The notes under the pieces are model-generated. The model ran no database searches. It was given only the letters and a program-made list of their open reading frames with translations, and was not told where the DNA came from. Source: Klebsiella pneumoniae (GTDB lineage Bacteria; Pseudomonadota; Gammaproteobacteria; Pseudomonadales; UBA5518). From it: a stretch of 43,224 bases of DNA. The DNA lies in NCBI GenBank assembly GCA_945862145.1, contig CAMAXE010000035.1, forward strand, positions 1 through 43,224. Direction: 5' to 3'. This document shows positions 1 through 7,902 of this stretch, piece by piece. The position numbers and the translations under genes are program-made. Every line of letters starts with the position of its first letter. Position 1 is the first letter of the stretch.

Positions 1-91
1 CGCATGGCGCGCTCCTACAATCCCCCGTAGGAGCGCGCCATGCGCGCGACCCTCCCACAACTCCACCGTGGGAGCAGGCCATGCGCGCGAC
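1..91. repeat. REP-type palindromic repeat cluster
   Basis: Two related units are visible. The plus copy at 27-50 begins GTAGGAGCGCGCCATGCG, and bases 1-18 are its near-exact reverse complement, giving an inverted pair around a loop of about 8 bases. A second unit starts at 68 with GTGGGAGCAGGCCATGCG, and 51-58 (CCTCCCAC) is the start of its inverted partner. The GTAG/GTGG head followed by GAGC and a GC-rich palindrome is typical of REP elements moved by RAYT (Y1-type) transposases in Pseudomonas-like and Xanthomonas-like bacteria. No RAYT gene is present in the window. The cluster lies just beyond the 3' end of dinG and may act as a transcript end or mRNA stabiliser. The left end is cut by the window. 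Confidence 0.8.
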
Positions 92-113
92 TGCGCCACG
101 ACAGGCACCACCC

Positions 114-2210
114 TCACCCGATCTCCCGCCGGAATGGCGGCAGCGAGTCGAGAATCTTTCTGCCGTAGGCCTTGGTGATGACGCGTCGGTCGAGCAGCGT
201 GATGCGGCCGGTGTCTTCCTCGGTGCGCAGCAGACGCCCGCTCGCCTGCACCAGTCGCAGCGCCGCATCGGGCACCGAGATCTCCATGAAGGGATTGCCG
301 CCGCGTGATTCGATCCACTCGGCGAGCGCGGCTTCGACGGGATCATCAGGCACGGCGAACGGCAGCTTCGCGATCACCACGTGCATGCAGTAGCCGCCGG
401 GCAGGTCGATGCCCTCGGCGAAGCTCGCCAGTCCGAAGATCACCGAACCCTCGCCCGCATCGATACGCTGGCGGTGCAGGCGAAGCAGTTCCTGCTTGCC
501 GAAATGATCCTGCAGCAACACGCAATCGCGCAGCGACAGCGACACGCGGTCATAGACCTCGCGCATCTGCCGGCGCGAGGCAAACAACACCAGGCTTGCC
601 TCGGCCAGATTGAGCTCCTCCTCGAGCCAGCGCCCGACCTCTCTCGTGTGGGCTGCGGGATCACTGGGATCGGCCGCAAGTCGCGGCACCGCCAGACAGG
701 CCCGGGCGGCGTAGTCGAAGGGGCTCGGCACCGTGGCAAACAGGCAATCATCCGGCAGACCCGCCCGCAGCAGGATCCGCTCGAAGCTCCCCAGTGCCGT
801 GAGCGTAGCCGAGGTGAGCACGGCTCCGGCCACACGGCTCCAGACCCGCTCGTACAGCAGCGCGGAAGCCAACACCGGCGCCACCGCCACCTCGAGATCC
901 TCGGTGGCACGGCGCTCGGCCAGACGTATCCAGCGCGCGCGCGGGGCCTCGCCCTCAGGATCGGGCTCGGCCCAGGCCTGCCACAGGCCAGACAGCCGCT
1001 GCGCCCGCGCTGCAAACAGTCCGAGCGCGGCATAACGTTGTTGCGTGCTCGCACCACCCTGCTCCAGCGTGCGCGAAAGATCATCGGCGGCATCCGCAAC
1101 GGCCGCGGCAAGGCGAGCGAGGGTGTTGTGTAGCGCCGCCGCGAGGCCCGCGACTGCCGGGGGAACGCGGCCATGGGGAAGGCGGTATTCCAGCGCCGAC
1201 TCGCCTGCTCGCGGCGACTGCGGCAGCAGGGCCAGGAGTTCCGCTGCCACGCTGCAGAGCAGGGCGTCGGCCTCGATACACAAACCCGGCACCTCGGCGA
1301 GACGCCGGCGCATGGTATCGGATGCGCGGGGTTCAGCAAGCAAGGTAGTCGCCAGCCGGGAACCCTCGGCCAGCTGCTCGCGTGCCAGCCCGATCCGCGC
1401 CTGGAATGACCAGTGGGCGCAGGCCTTGTCGGGCAGGTGATGTGCCTCGTCGAAAATGTAGATGCTGTCCTCGGGCTCGGGCAGCACCGCGCCGCCGCCG
1501 AGCGCGATGTCCGCGAGCACCAGATCGTGATTGGCCACCACGCAGTCGGCGGCCTCCAGACCCGCGCGCGCCGTGAAAAACGGGCACTGGCTCACATAGC
1601 TGCAACGCCGTCCCGAGCACTGGTGATGATCGGTGGTGGCAAGCGCCCAGCGACCATCGGGAATGGCCTCGGGCCAGGAATCCCTGTCGCCGGCCCAGCT
1701 GCTGTCGGACCAGCCGGCAGAGAGAGCGCGGTAGAACTGCACCGCATCCGGGCTCAGGTTCAGCGGCTCCTCGACCAGCGCGATCTGCGCATCGTCGCCA
1801 GAACTGCTGCGCACCAGGGTGTCGAGGCGCGCCGGACAGACATAGCGGCCGCGACCCTTGGCGAGAGCGAAGCTGAAGTCAAGTGCTCCGGCGCGCTGCA
1901 GGTCGGGCAGGTCGCGGTAGAAGAGCTGCTCCTGCAGGGCGACAGTGGCGGTGGAGATCACCAGCTTGCGGCCCAGCGCCTGTGCGATGGGTATCGCTGC
2001 CACCACGTATGCTATGGTTTTTCCGGTTCCGGTCCCGGCCTCGACGACACAGATGGGGCTGCCCCCCACGCCATCCTGCCCGCCGCGTGAGAGAGCATTG
2101 GCGATATGCGCAATCATGGCGCGCTGGCCCGTGCGCGGTTTGAGTCCGCGCGCCGCGAGCCAGCTGCTGTAGGCGCCCTGTATGGCCTGTTTTACCTCGT
2201 CGTTCAGCAA
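114..2210 (-). CDS. dinG: ATP-dependent DNA helicase DinG (XPD-like, iron-sulfur)
   Basis: A 698-residue superfamily 2 helicase that unwinds DNA 5'-3', and in E. coli also R-loops and D-loops, during repair and replication-transcription conflicts. Visible motifs: Walker A EAGTGTGKT (57-65), Walker B DEAH (254-257), and four cysteines expected to hold a 4Fe-4S cluster (C125 in GRYVCP; C198, C203 and C209 in a CSGRRC..QCPFF stretch). The C-terminal half carries the VLTSATL, FASFAEGIDLPG and QASGRLLR helicase blocks. The GRYVCP block and length (E. coli DinG is about 716 aa) favour DinG over its paralogue YoaA. The start is a TTG without a strong ribosome site. A TATAGT box on the minus strand at 2244-2249 could be its -10. 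It stands alone, and REP elements follow its stop. Confidence 0.93.
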   Translation of the reverse strand: MLNDEVKQAIQGAYSSWLAARGLKPRTGQRAMIAHIANALSRGGQDGVGGSPICVVEAGTGTGKTIAYVVAAIPIAQALGRKLVISTATVALQEQLFYRDLPDLQRAGALDFSFALAKGRGRYVCPARLDTLVRSSSGDDAQIALVEEPLNLSPDAVQFYRALSAGWSDSSWAGDRDSWPEAIPDGRWALATTDHHQCSGRRCSYVSQCPFFTARAGLEAADCVVANHDLVLADIALGGGAVLPEPEDSIYIFDEAHHLPDKACAHWSFQARIGLAREQLAEGSRLATTLLAEPRASDTMRRRLAEVPGLCIEADALLCSVAAELLALLPQSPRAGESALEYRLPHGRVPPAVAGLAAALHNTLARLAAAVADAADDLSRTLEQGGASTQQRYAALGLFAARAQRLSGLWQAWAEPDPEGEAPRARWIRLAERRATEDLEVAVAPVLASALLYERVWSRVAGAVLTSATLTALGSFERILLRAGLPDDCLFATVPSPFDYAARACLAVPRLAADPSDPAAHTREVGRWLEEELNLAEASLVLFASRRQMREVYDRVSLSLRDCVLLQDHFGKQELLRLHRQRIDAGEGSVIFGLASFAEGIDLPGGYCMHVVIAKLPFAVPDDPVEAALAEWIESRGGNPFMEISVPDAALRLVQASGRLLRTEEDTGRITLLDRRVITKAYGRKILDSLPPFRREIG

Positions 2211-2403
2211 GGCTGTGGCCTGTCCGGGAGAGAATTCGGCTCGACTATATCAGGCGTCCGCCAGCGGGCGGGCATGGATCAGGCGCCCGCCAGCGGACCG
2301 GCGTGAATCGGGTACGGGCATTCGACATCGAGCTGAACGCCGCAGGACTGCTCAGCTGGCGCGCGGCTGCCGCCTGACCCCTGACGCGTCGTGACCGCGG
2401 TGC
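2211..2403. other. Intergenic region with an imperfect direct repeat
   Basis: About 190 bases between the start of dinG and the stop of the acyltransferase gene, both on the minus strand. It holds a possible dinG -10 box (TATAGT, minus, 2244-2249). It also holds two near-identical blocks reading TCAGGCGYCCGCCAGCGG at 2250-2267 and 2279-2296. No convincing gene is present; a plus-strand frame of about 24 codons near 2302-2377 has no ribosome site. Confidence 0.5.
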
Positions 2404-3543
2404 TCAGCGCGTAGCGGCGCGGTTGCGGATGGGATTGGCGTACATGGCGGTCAGGAAGGGGCGTTCCGGCTCGGGGAGTGCATCGAGACGCGCGCGGAAT
2501 GCGGCGAGCACTCGGTCGGCGGCCGCGGCTTCGCCGGAGTGGTCGCCAGGCAGACGGCCCTCTGCCATGCGGTAGGCACACAGATTGGTGGGCTGCTGAC
2601 GGTAGAGCTCCAGCACCTGGCGGTCTATGGCAGCGGCCACGTCATCGGGACCGGGGAAGTCCCCGCCAAGCGGCTCGCCGAAGGCCACGTGCACCGCACC
2701 TTTGGGCGAGGTGATGCTGCGAGCGATGCTGTCCACGTCCTCGTGCTCGGATTTCTGGTAGAGACCATGCTGTGCACGAGCGCAGAGCTCATGCGCCTTC
2801 CCCGCATCGCAGGGATCCCATTCATACGAAATCGCCACCGGCACGATGTGCAGCGCGGCGATAAACTCCCCGTAGGGCTGTTCTTTCGGCTTGCTGATCG
2901 CCAGCATCTTGATGATCGCAGGCTCCGTGCGATCCCAGCCGTCTTTCGCGCGGCCCTCGCGCTGCGCGATCCAGATCGACTGACGCTCCTGCAGCAGCGA
3001 ATGACTGATATAGCCGGACAGCTCCTGGTAGGCCGCGAGCATCTGCCGGGGTCCGCGGGCGGAACGGCGCACGATGAAGCTCTTGTTGAGCCGCATCAGG
3101 TCCGAGACGTAATCCCGGGTGAGCAGGTTATCGCCTATGGCAACCCGCACGGTGTCGCGCCCGGAGCTGAACAAGGCGTAGGAGATGAACGCCGGATCCA
3201 GCGCAATGTCGCGGTGATTGCCCACAAAAAGGTAACTGGCTGCTGGATCGAGGCGTTCCAGACCGCTCACGGTGAAAGCCGTGGTGCAGGTCTCGACCAT
3301 CGAACGCATATAGCGCTCCACGATGCGCTGGAAGCCATGCACATCGCGGATATTGCGGGACTGCCACGCAAGGGCCGCACGCACCAGCGGGCGCATCCAG
3401 ACTCCCAGCAACGCGCTTGTCCGCGGCACCCGCAGCCGCGCGATGGCGTCGAGCAGCGCATTGTTGCTGAGCAGTCGTGCGATGACGCCCGCGACTTCAG
3501 CGTCGTTGTAGGGGCGAATATCGGCGAAGCGGTCGGGGTTCAT
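2404..3543 (-). CDS. 1-acyl-glycerol-3-phosphate acyltransferase-like protein (PlsC superfamily)
   Basis: A 379-residue membrane-associated glycerolipid acyltransferase candidate, expected to move an acyl group from acyl-ACP or acyl-CoA to a glycerol-phosphate-type acceptor. Block I reads GNHRDIALD (108-116). The aspartate is six residues after the histidine instead of the usual five (HX5D), a spacing I associate with a distinct branch of the superfamily. Other family blocks are FIVRRS, WIAQREGRAKDG and VPVAISYEWDP. There is no clear signal peptide. I chose the ATG at 3543 (protein begins MNPDRFADIR) because the frame upstream is low-complexity and overlaps the divergent gene. Shares a short upstream region with the crotonase gene, which contains a GTATAC box (about 3605-3610) usable by either strand. 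The exact substrate is unknown. Confidence 0.8.
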   Translation of the reverse strand: MNPDRFADIRPYNDAEVAGVIARLLSNNALLDAIARLRVPRTSALLGVWMRPLVRAALAWQSRNIRDVHGFQRIVERYMRSMVETCTTAFTVSGLERLDPAASYLFVGNHRDIALDPAFISYALFSSGRDTVRVAIGDNLLTRDYVSDLMRLNKSFIVRRSARGPRQMLAAYQELSGYISHSLLQERQSIWIAQREGRAKDGWDRTEPAIIKMLAISKPKEQPYGEFIAALHIVPVAISYEWDPCDAGKAHELCARAQHGLYQKSEHEDVDSIARSITSPKGAVHVAFGEPLGGDFPGPDDVAAAIDRQVLELYRQQPTNLCAYRMAEGRLPGDHSGEAAAADRVLAAFRARLDALPEPERPFLTAMYANPIRNRAATR

Positions 3544-3646
3544 TGTGTTTATCGTCCAGGGCGGCGACACCCTACGCGGCAACCGGGCGCGTTTCGGGCC
3601 GCGAGTATACGCTAGGCGTTGCCGCTTTCCGGCTGGAGGAGAACAC

Positions 3647-4408
3647 ATGCAAGAGTCTGGCTTCAGCCTCACGATCGACTCAGGCGTAGCCCGCCTGACC
3701 TTGGCCCGTCCGGAAAAACACAACGCGCTAGGCGCGGTCGACATCGCGGGGATCCGGGCCGGGCTCACGGCGGTGGCAGCCGAGCCCTCGGTCCGGGCGC
3801 TGCTGCTCACGGGCACCGGTGAGCGCAGCTTCTGCAGCGGCGCCTCGCTCGCCGAGCTTGCCGACGGCACCCTGAGCGGCGAGCTCTTCAGTACCCTGAC
3901 GGATGCGCTTGGCAGCCTCGAGATTCCAACCGTCTGCGCGCTGAACGGCGATGCCTGGGGAGGCGGAGCAGAGCTCGCCCTGTGCTGTGACTACCGGCTG
4001 GGCGTGGCCGGGATGCGCCTGCGGGTGCCCGCTTCGCGAATCGGCCTGTGTTATCCCCTTGCGGGTCTACAGCGCTATGTCGAGCGCCTCGGCCTCGACG
4101 CCGCCACGCGCATCCTGGTTGCGGCAGAGCTCTTCGATGATGCCGCACTGCTCTCGACAGGCTTCCTGCACCGGATACTCCCGCGTGAACGGCTCGCCGC
4201 CGAGGCACAGGCACTGGCCGCAGAACTCGCCACCCTCGCACCACTGCCCGTACGCGCCATGAAACGCATCTTAGGCGAGATCGCGAGCGGTACGCTGGAC
4301 CACGCCGCCGCGAAGGCCGCGGTCGAGGCCTGCGCGGCGTCAGCAGATCTGCGCGAAGGTCTGGCCGCGCAGCGTGAAAAGCGCTCGCCGCACTTCAGCG
4401 GCACATAA
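3647..4408 (+). CDS. Enoyl-CoA hydratase/isomerase family protein (crotonase fold)
   Basis: A 253-residue crotonase-fold protein that should bind an acyl-CoA thioester and stabilise its enolate in an oxyanion hole. The hole-forming stretches are CSGASL (63-68) and WGGGAELAL (104-112). E109 matches the first catalytic glutamate of classical hydratases (E144 in rat mitochondrial ECH). The second (E164, normally in a PEI/PEV motif) is replaced: the sequence is VPASRIGL, so P128 is followed by A129. Plain 2-enoyl-CoA hydration is therefore doubtful, and an isomerase, decarboxylase or hydrolase-type reaction is possible. The ATG at 3647 follows a strong GGAGGAG site; a longer reading from 3545 overlaps the divergent acyltransferase start and is less likely. 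Convergent with the AraC regulator. Confidence 0.85.
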   Translation: MQESGFSLTIDSGVARLTLARPEKHNALGAVDIAGIRAGLTAVAAEPSVRALLLTGTGERSFCSGASLAELADGTLSGELFSTLTDALGSLEIPTVCALNGDAWGGGAELALCCDYRLGVAGMRLRVPASRIGLCYPLAGLQRYVERLGLDAATRILVAAELFDDAALLSTGFLHRILPRERLAAEAQALAAELATLAPLPVRAMKRILGEIASGTLDHAAAKAAVEACAASADLREGLAAQREKRSPHFSGT

Positions 4409-4411
4409 GAC

Positions 4412-4431
4412 ACGGCAGTAGGCCTTGCCGT
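4412..4431. terminator. Hairpin between convergent genes (candidate bidirectional terminator)
   Basis: ACGGCA (4412-4417) and TGCCGT (4426-4431) are perfect arms around an 8-base loop that contains AGGCCT. It sits in the 40-base gap between the crotonase stop and the AraC-regulator stop. There is no T-run on either side, so it is not a classical intrinsic terminator. Confidence 0.3.
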
Positions 4432-4448
4432 CACAGCCTGCGGACCGC

Positions 4449-5489
4449 TCAGAAACCGCCCGCACCTCGACGCGCGCTGCGCCGGTAGCCCGCCGGGGAA
4501 TGACCGGTCCAGCCCACGAAGGCACGACGGAAATTCGAGATGTCCGTGTAGCCGAGCATTTCCGCGATTTCGGTCACTGACATCATGCTGTCGCGGAGGT
4601 AGGTCTCGGCGATCTGCCGACGCAACTCGTGGACAATGCGCTGGTAGGTCGTGCCCTCTTCTTCCAGCCGACGCCGCAGCGTGCGCGGACTCACGTGAAG
4701 CACCGCCGCCGCCGCCTCGAAACCCGGGAAACTGCCGGGAGTACCGAGCAACCAGCGGCGCACTTCCGTGGTGAACTGCGCACTACGACGCGTGGCGGCC
4801 AGCGTGTCCTCGCACTGCTGGCGATAGAGTCGCAGCAGCGTGGGATTGGCAAATTGCAGCGGCAAATCGAGCACGCTCCGGTCTATGACCAGCCGATTGA
4901 CGGTGGCTTCGAAGCGAATCTCGCCGCAAACAAGGCGGCGGTAGAGCCCGCCGTGAGGGGGCTCCGGGTAAGCGAATTCGGCGCGCAAAGCGCCCTCTGT
5001 GACGAGGCATAATTGTCGCAGTGAGGCCGCGGCCGCAGCGAAGAAAACCTCGCAATCGAGCGGCTGCACCGCCTCGCCTGCTGCGTGGTCCAGCAGCCGC
5101 AACGAGACCTCCGCACCGTCGTCCTGCACGTCGATATGCAGGCTGCCGCTGATAAGCCGGTGATAGCGCGCAAGGATCTCGATCAATTCACGCAGATTGC
5201 GGCAACACATCAACGCGTAGCCGAGCACCCCGAGAGCGACCACCGGAATGCGGCTGCCGAAGTGCAGGGCTATCCCGGGATCGCCGCTGTGGCGCAGGCA
5301 GTTGGCGAGCATGCGCTCGTGGTCATGCACCGCGACCCGCGTGTCGGGCGCAGTAAGCGCGCTCAAATCGACGCTGGTGCCTGCCAGCACGAGCGTGTGG
5401 CCCACGCCAAACTCGGCTGCGACCTCCAGCAGGATGGCGCTCATCGTGCCGGGAACGTCGTGCCGGAGCAGGCGTGCACGCTGGCCCAT
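4449..5489 (-). CDS. AraC family transcriptional regulator
   Basis: A 346-residue regulator with an N-terminal ligand-sensing domain of the Arabinose_bd type (roughly residues 15-205), common in regulators of lipid, aromatic or amino-acid catabolism. The C-terminal double helix-turn-helix (about 240-340) contains FEAAAAVLHVSPRTLRRRL and EIAEMLGYTDISNFRRAF, the second being the canonical AraC signature. I chose the ATG at 5489 (MGQRARLLRH) because the upstream in-frame stretch overlaps the AT-rich divergent promoter region. It is divergent from the diiron gene and convergent with the crotonase gene, so the diiron gene is its most likely target. That is inferred from position only. Confidence 0.9.
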   Translation of the reverse strand: MGQRARLLRHDVPGTMSAILLEVAAEFGVGHTLVLAGTSVDLSALTAPDTRVAVHDHERMLANCLRHSGDPGIALHFGSRIPVVALGVLGYALMCCRNLRELIEILARYHRLISGSLHIDVQDDGAEVSLRLLDHAAGEAVQPLDCEVFFAAAAASLRQLCLVTEGALRAEFAYPEPPHGGLYRRLVCGEIRFEATVNRLVIDRSVLDLPLQFANPTLLRLYRQQCEDTLAATRRSAQFTTEVRRWLLGTPGSFPGFEAAAAVLHVSPRTLRRRLEEEGTTYQRIVHELRRQIAETYLRDSMMSVTEIAEMLGYTDISNFRRAFVGWTGHSPAGYRRSARRGAGGF

Positions 5490-5619
5490 TGATGTATTGG
5501 CCTGAAATGACTTATTAATGGCTGAAGATAACCTTGAGCCCACGACGGAGGCAACTACCATGCGCTCACTGTCCCGCAAATTTCCTTGCGGGACCCCGTC
5601 CAACACGGAGGACCCTCAG
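5490..5619. promoter_or_regulatory. Divergent promoter region and leader hairpin of the diiron gene
   Basis: The 130 bases between the AraC regulator and the diiron gene. The part near the regulator is unusually AT-rich for this genome (TTATTAAT at 5512-5519), a likely promoter and regulator-binding area. Farther down lies a perfect hairpin: GTCCCGCAA (5571-5579), loop ATTTCC, TTGCGGGAC (5586-5594). It falls between two ribosome sites, each GGAGG (5547-5551 and 5607-5611), that serve two in-frame ATGs (5560 and 5620). The hairpin could affect which start is used or the mRNA's stability. Confidence 0.5.
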
Positions 5620-6738
5620 ATGGGCGTGCAATTCGTAATCGATACACCAAGCGAGATCCGCTACTTCGACCCCGCTGCCCCGCAGCTCGACGCCACGAGC
5701 GCACAGCAGGTCGCCGAGATATTCCAGACGCCACTGACCGGCGCCTACAACTGGGATTACAAGATCCAGGACGACCGCATCAAGAAGCTCTATGAGCTGG
5801 GCAAGCAGCTCAACTGGGACGCCCAGACCGACATCGACTGGAGCAAGCCCGCCACCAAACTCACCCCCGAGCAGCGCGATGCCGTCATGCCCTTCAAGGG
5901 CTATGCCCCATACGAAGCCCTGACCGAGGCGCAGAAGGAAGAGTTCGGCGCCCACATGAACGGCTGGACCCTGGCGCAGTTTCTCCACGGCGAACAGGGC
6001 GCCCTGCTGGTGGCATCGCAACTCACCAGCTGCGCTCCCACGCTGAACGCCAAGCTCTACGCAGCCTCGCAGACCTTTGACGAGGCCCGCCACGTCGAGG
6101 TCTTCAACAAGTACCTGCAGGAGAAAGTGGGTTTCATGTACCCGGTGGACCCGGCGCTCAAAAGCCTGCTCGACAAGATCCTCACGGATCCGCGCTGGGA
6201 CCTGAAATTCATCGGCATGCAGCTGATCATCGAGGGCCTGGCGCTGTCCGCCTTCGTGACCATGAAGGCGACCACCCCGCCGGGCATGCTGCTTGCCGAC
6301 ATCATCGAACTGGTGCTGCGTGACGAGTCACGCCACGTGACCTTCGGCATCAATTACCTCGAGCAGCACCTGAAGAATCTCTCCGAAGCCGAGCGCGAGG
6401 AACGTGCCCGCTTCGCCTACGAGGCCTGCATCGTGGCACGCGAGCGCATGGTGCCCAAGGACGTGTTCCACCACTGGGGCTGGGATGTGGAAGAGGCGCG
6501 CCGCATCTACCTCGACGGCGAATTTCGCCAAATGTTCCGCAACCTGATGTTCATGCGGGTGATGCCCAACCTGCGTCGCATCGGCCTGCTGACCGACAGC
6601 GTGCGCCCGCTCTTCGACAAGCTGGGCATGCTGGAGTACGAGAACCACCGCGACGACGGCGACGTCGACTGGGCCGAGATATCGCGACCGCTGTTCAGCG
6701 CGCCACAGCAGCCAACGGTGATGCCCTCGGCCTTCTGA
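5620..6738 (+). CDS. Ferritin-like diiron protein (R2/AurF-like oxygenase candidate)
   Basis: A 372-residue soluble four-helix-bundle protein with a complete set of diiron ligands at the expected spacing: E125 (HGEQG), E155/H158 (DEARH), E205 (IIEG) and E236/H239 (DESRH). This two-ExxH pattern is shared by ribonucleotide reductase R2, R2-like ligand-binding oxidases, acyl-ACP desaturases and AurF-type N-oxygenases. It implies O2 activation on a small or lipid-like substrate; I cannot tell which. No signal peptide or membrane segment is seen. I give the ATG at 5620 (GGAGG at 5607-5611). An in-frame ATG at 5560 with its own GGAGG would add 20 residues encoded across a hairpin. Probably controlled by the divergent AraC regulator. 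No ferredoxin or reductase gene is adjacent, so electrons must come from elsewhere. Confidence 0.85.
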   Translation: MGVQFVIDTPSEIRYFDPAAPQLDATSAQQVAEIFQTPLTGAYNWDYKIQDDRIKKLYELGKQLNWDAQTDIDWSKPATKLTPEQRDAVMPFKGYAPYEALTEAQKEEFGAHMNGWTLAQFLHGEQGALLVASQLTSCAPTLNAKLYAASQTFDEARHVEVFNKYLQEKVGFMYPVDPALKSLLDKILTDPRWDLKFIGMQLIIEGLALSAFVTMKATTPPGMLLADIIELVLRDESRHVTFGINYLEQHLKNLSEAEREERARFAYEACIVARERMVPKDVFHHWGWDVEEARRIYLDGEFRQMFRNLMFMRVMPNLRRIGLLTDSVRPLFDKLGMLEYENHRDDGDVDWAEISRPLFSAPQQPTVMPSAF

Positions 6739-6750
6739 GAAAAGCTCCTC

Positions 6751-7902
6751 TCAAAGCAGTCGCAGACGTTCGGCCGCCCGGTCGAGCGTCTGCTCTTGCT
6801 TGGCAAAGCAGAAGCGCAGCAGCCGCAGCGGCGGCGGGCTTTCGTAGAACACCGAGATCGGAATGGCCGCAACACCGTGCTCGCGCACCAGTAGCTCGGC
6901 CATTTCGGTGTCCGGCACGTCGGCGATCGCCGAGTAGTCCAGCAGCTGGAAATACGAGCCCGAGGCGCGGGCACCACGCCAGTTGGAACCCTCAAGTGCC
7001 TCGCAAAAGAAGTCCCGCTTCGCCTGATAGAACGCGGCCAGTCCGGCCAGATGCTCCGGGTGGTCGCGGATGAACTCAGCCAGCGCGTGCTGTATCGGCG
7101 TCACCGCCACGAAGGTCACGAACTGATGCACCCGGCGGAATTCCGTGCTGAGCGCGGCGGGCGCCACGCAATAGCCGGTTTTCCAGCCCGTGGCATGAAA
7201 GCTCTTGCCGAAAGAAAACACCGCGAAGGCCCGCTCCGCCAACGCAGGGCGGGAGAGGACGCTGTGATGGTGGCGGCCATCGAAAACCAGGTGCTCGTAG
7301 ACTTCATCGGCGAGGATCAGCGCCGCGGTGTGCTCGACCAGGGCTTCCAGCGCATCGAGGTCCGCGGCCTCCAGCACCGTGCCCGTGGGGTTGTGCGGCG
7401 TGTTGATCACGATGAGGCGCGTGCGCGGGCTGAGCGCTTCCTTCACGCGCTGCCAGTCGATACGAAAATCCGGTGGCATGAGCGGTATGCGCAAGGCGCG
7501 ACCGCCGGCCATGCGCACCGAGGGCTCGTAGCTGTCGTAGGCGGGATCGAAAAGAATCACCTCCTCGCCGGGATGCACGCTTGCCATGATGGCGCAGAAA
7601 ATCGCTTCGGTGGCTCCCGGCACTACCGTGATCTCCGTTACCGGGTCCGGTGTGCGTCCGTGGTGGCGCCCGATCGTGATGGCCAACTGCTCCCGCAGGC
7701 CCGGCACACCCGCCATGGGCGCGTACTGGTTATGCCCTGCCTCGACGTGCCGGGCCAACGCGGCGCGCAGCGGCTCCGGGACCGCAAAATCCGGGAATCC
7801 CTGCGAGAGGTTGATGGCGCCGAGTTCGGCGGCGCGCGCCGACATCACGGTAAAAATCGTGGTGCCGATGTCCGGGAGCTTGGAGCGAATCAGGTTGCGC
7901 AT
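6751..7902 (-). CDS. ybdL: Pyridoxal-phosphate aminotransferase, YbdL type (methionine preferring)
   Basis: A 383-residue class I/II aminotransferase that aligns by eye almost end to end with E. coli YbdL: GTTIFT near residue 14, INLSQGFPDF (30-39), NQYAPMAGV, NTPHNPTGT (168-176), DEVYEH, and the PLP lysine K233 in FGKSFHATGWK. YbdL transfers the amino group of methionine (also His, Phe) to a 2-oxo acid and is cytoplasmic. The ATG at 7902 follows GAGGGTG; a longer start at 7932 adds a poor N-terminus. Convergent with the diiron gene across 12 bases. Head-to-head with a second aminotransferase gene across about 290 bases. Confidence 0.9.
   Translation of the reverse strand: MRNLIRSKLPDIGTTIFTVMSARAAELGAINLSQGFPDFAVPEPLRAALARHVEAGHNQYAPMAGVPGLREQLAITIGRHHGRTPDPVTEITVVPGATEAIFCAIMASVHPGEEVILFDPAYDSYEPSVRMAGGRALRIPLMPPDFRIDWQRVKEALSPRTRLIVINTPHNPTGTVLEAADLDALEALVEHTAALILADEVYEHLVFDGRHHHSVLSRPALAERAFAVFSFGKSFHATGWKTGYCVAPAALSTEFRRVHQFVTFVAVTPIQHALAEFIRDHPEHLAGLAAFYQAKRDFFCEALEGSNWRGARASGSYFQLLDYSAIADVPDTEMAELLVREHGVAAIPISVFYESPPPLRLLRFCFAKQEQTLDRAAERLRLL

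Noticed and set aside
2302-2377. A 24-codon plus-strand frame between dinG and the acyltransferase
   Set aside because: No ribosome site and no membrane or other pattern to support it.
2539-3615. A 358-codon plus-strand frame antisense to the acyltransferase
   Set aside because: The acyltransferase on the other strand has clear family motifs; this frame has none.
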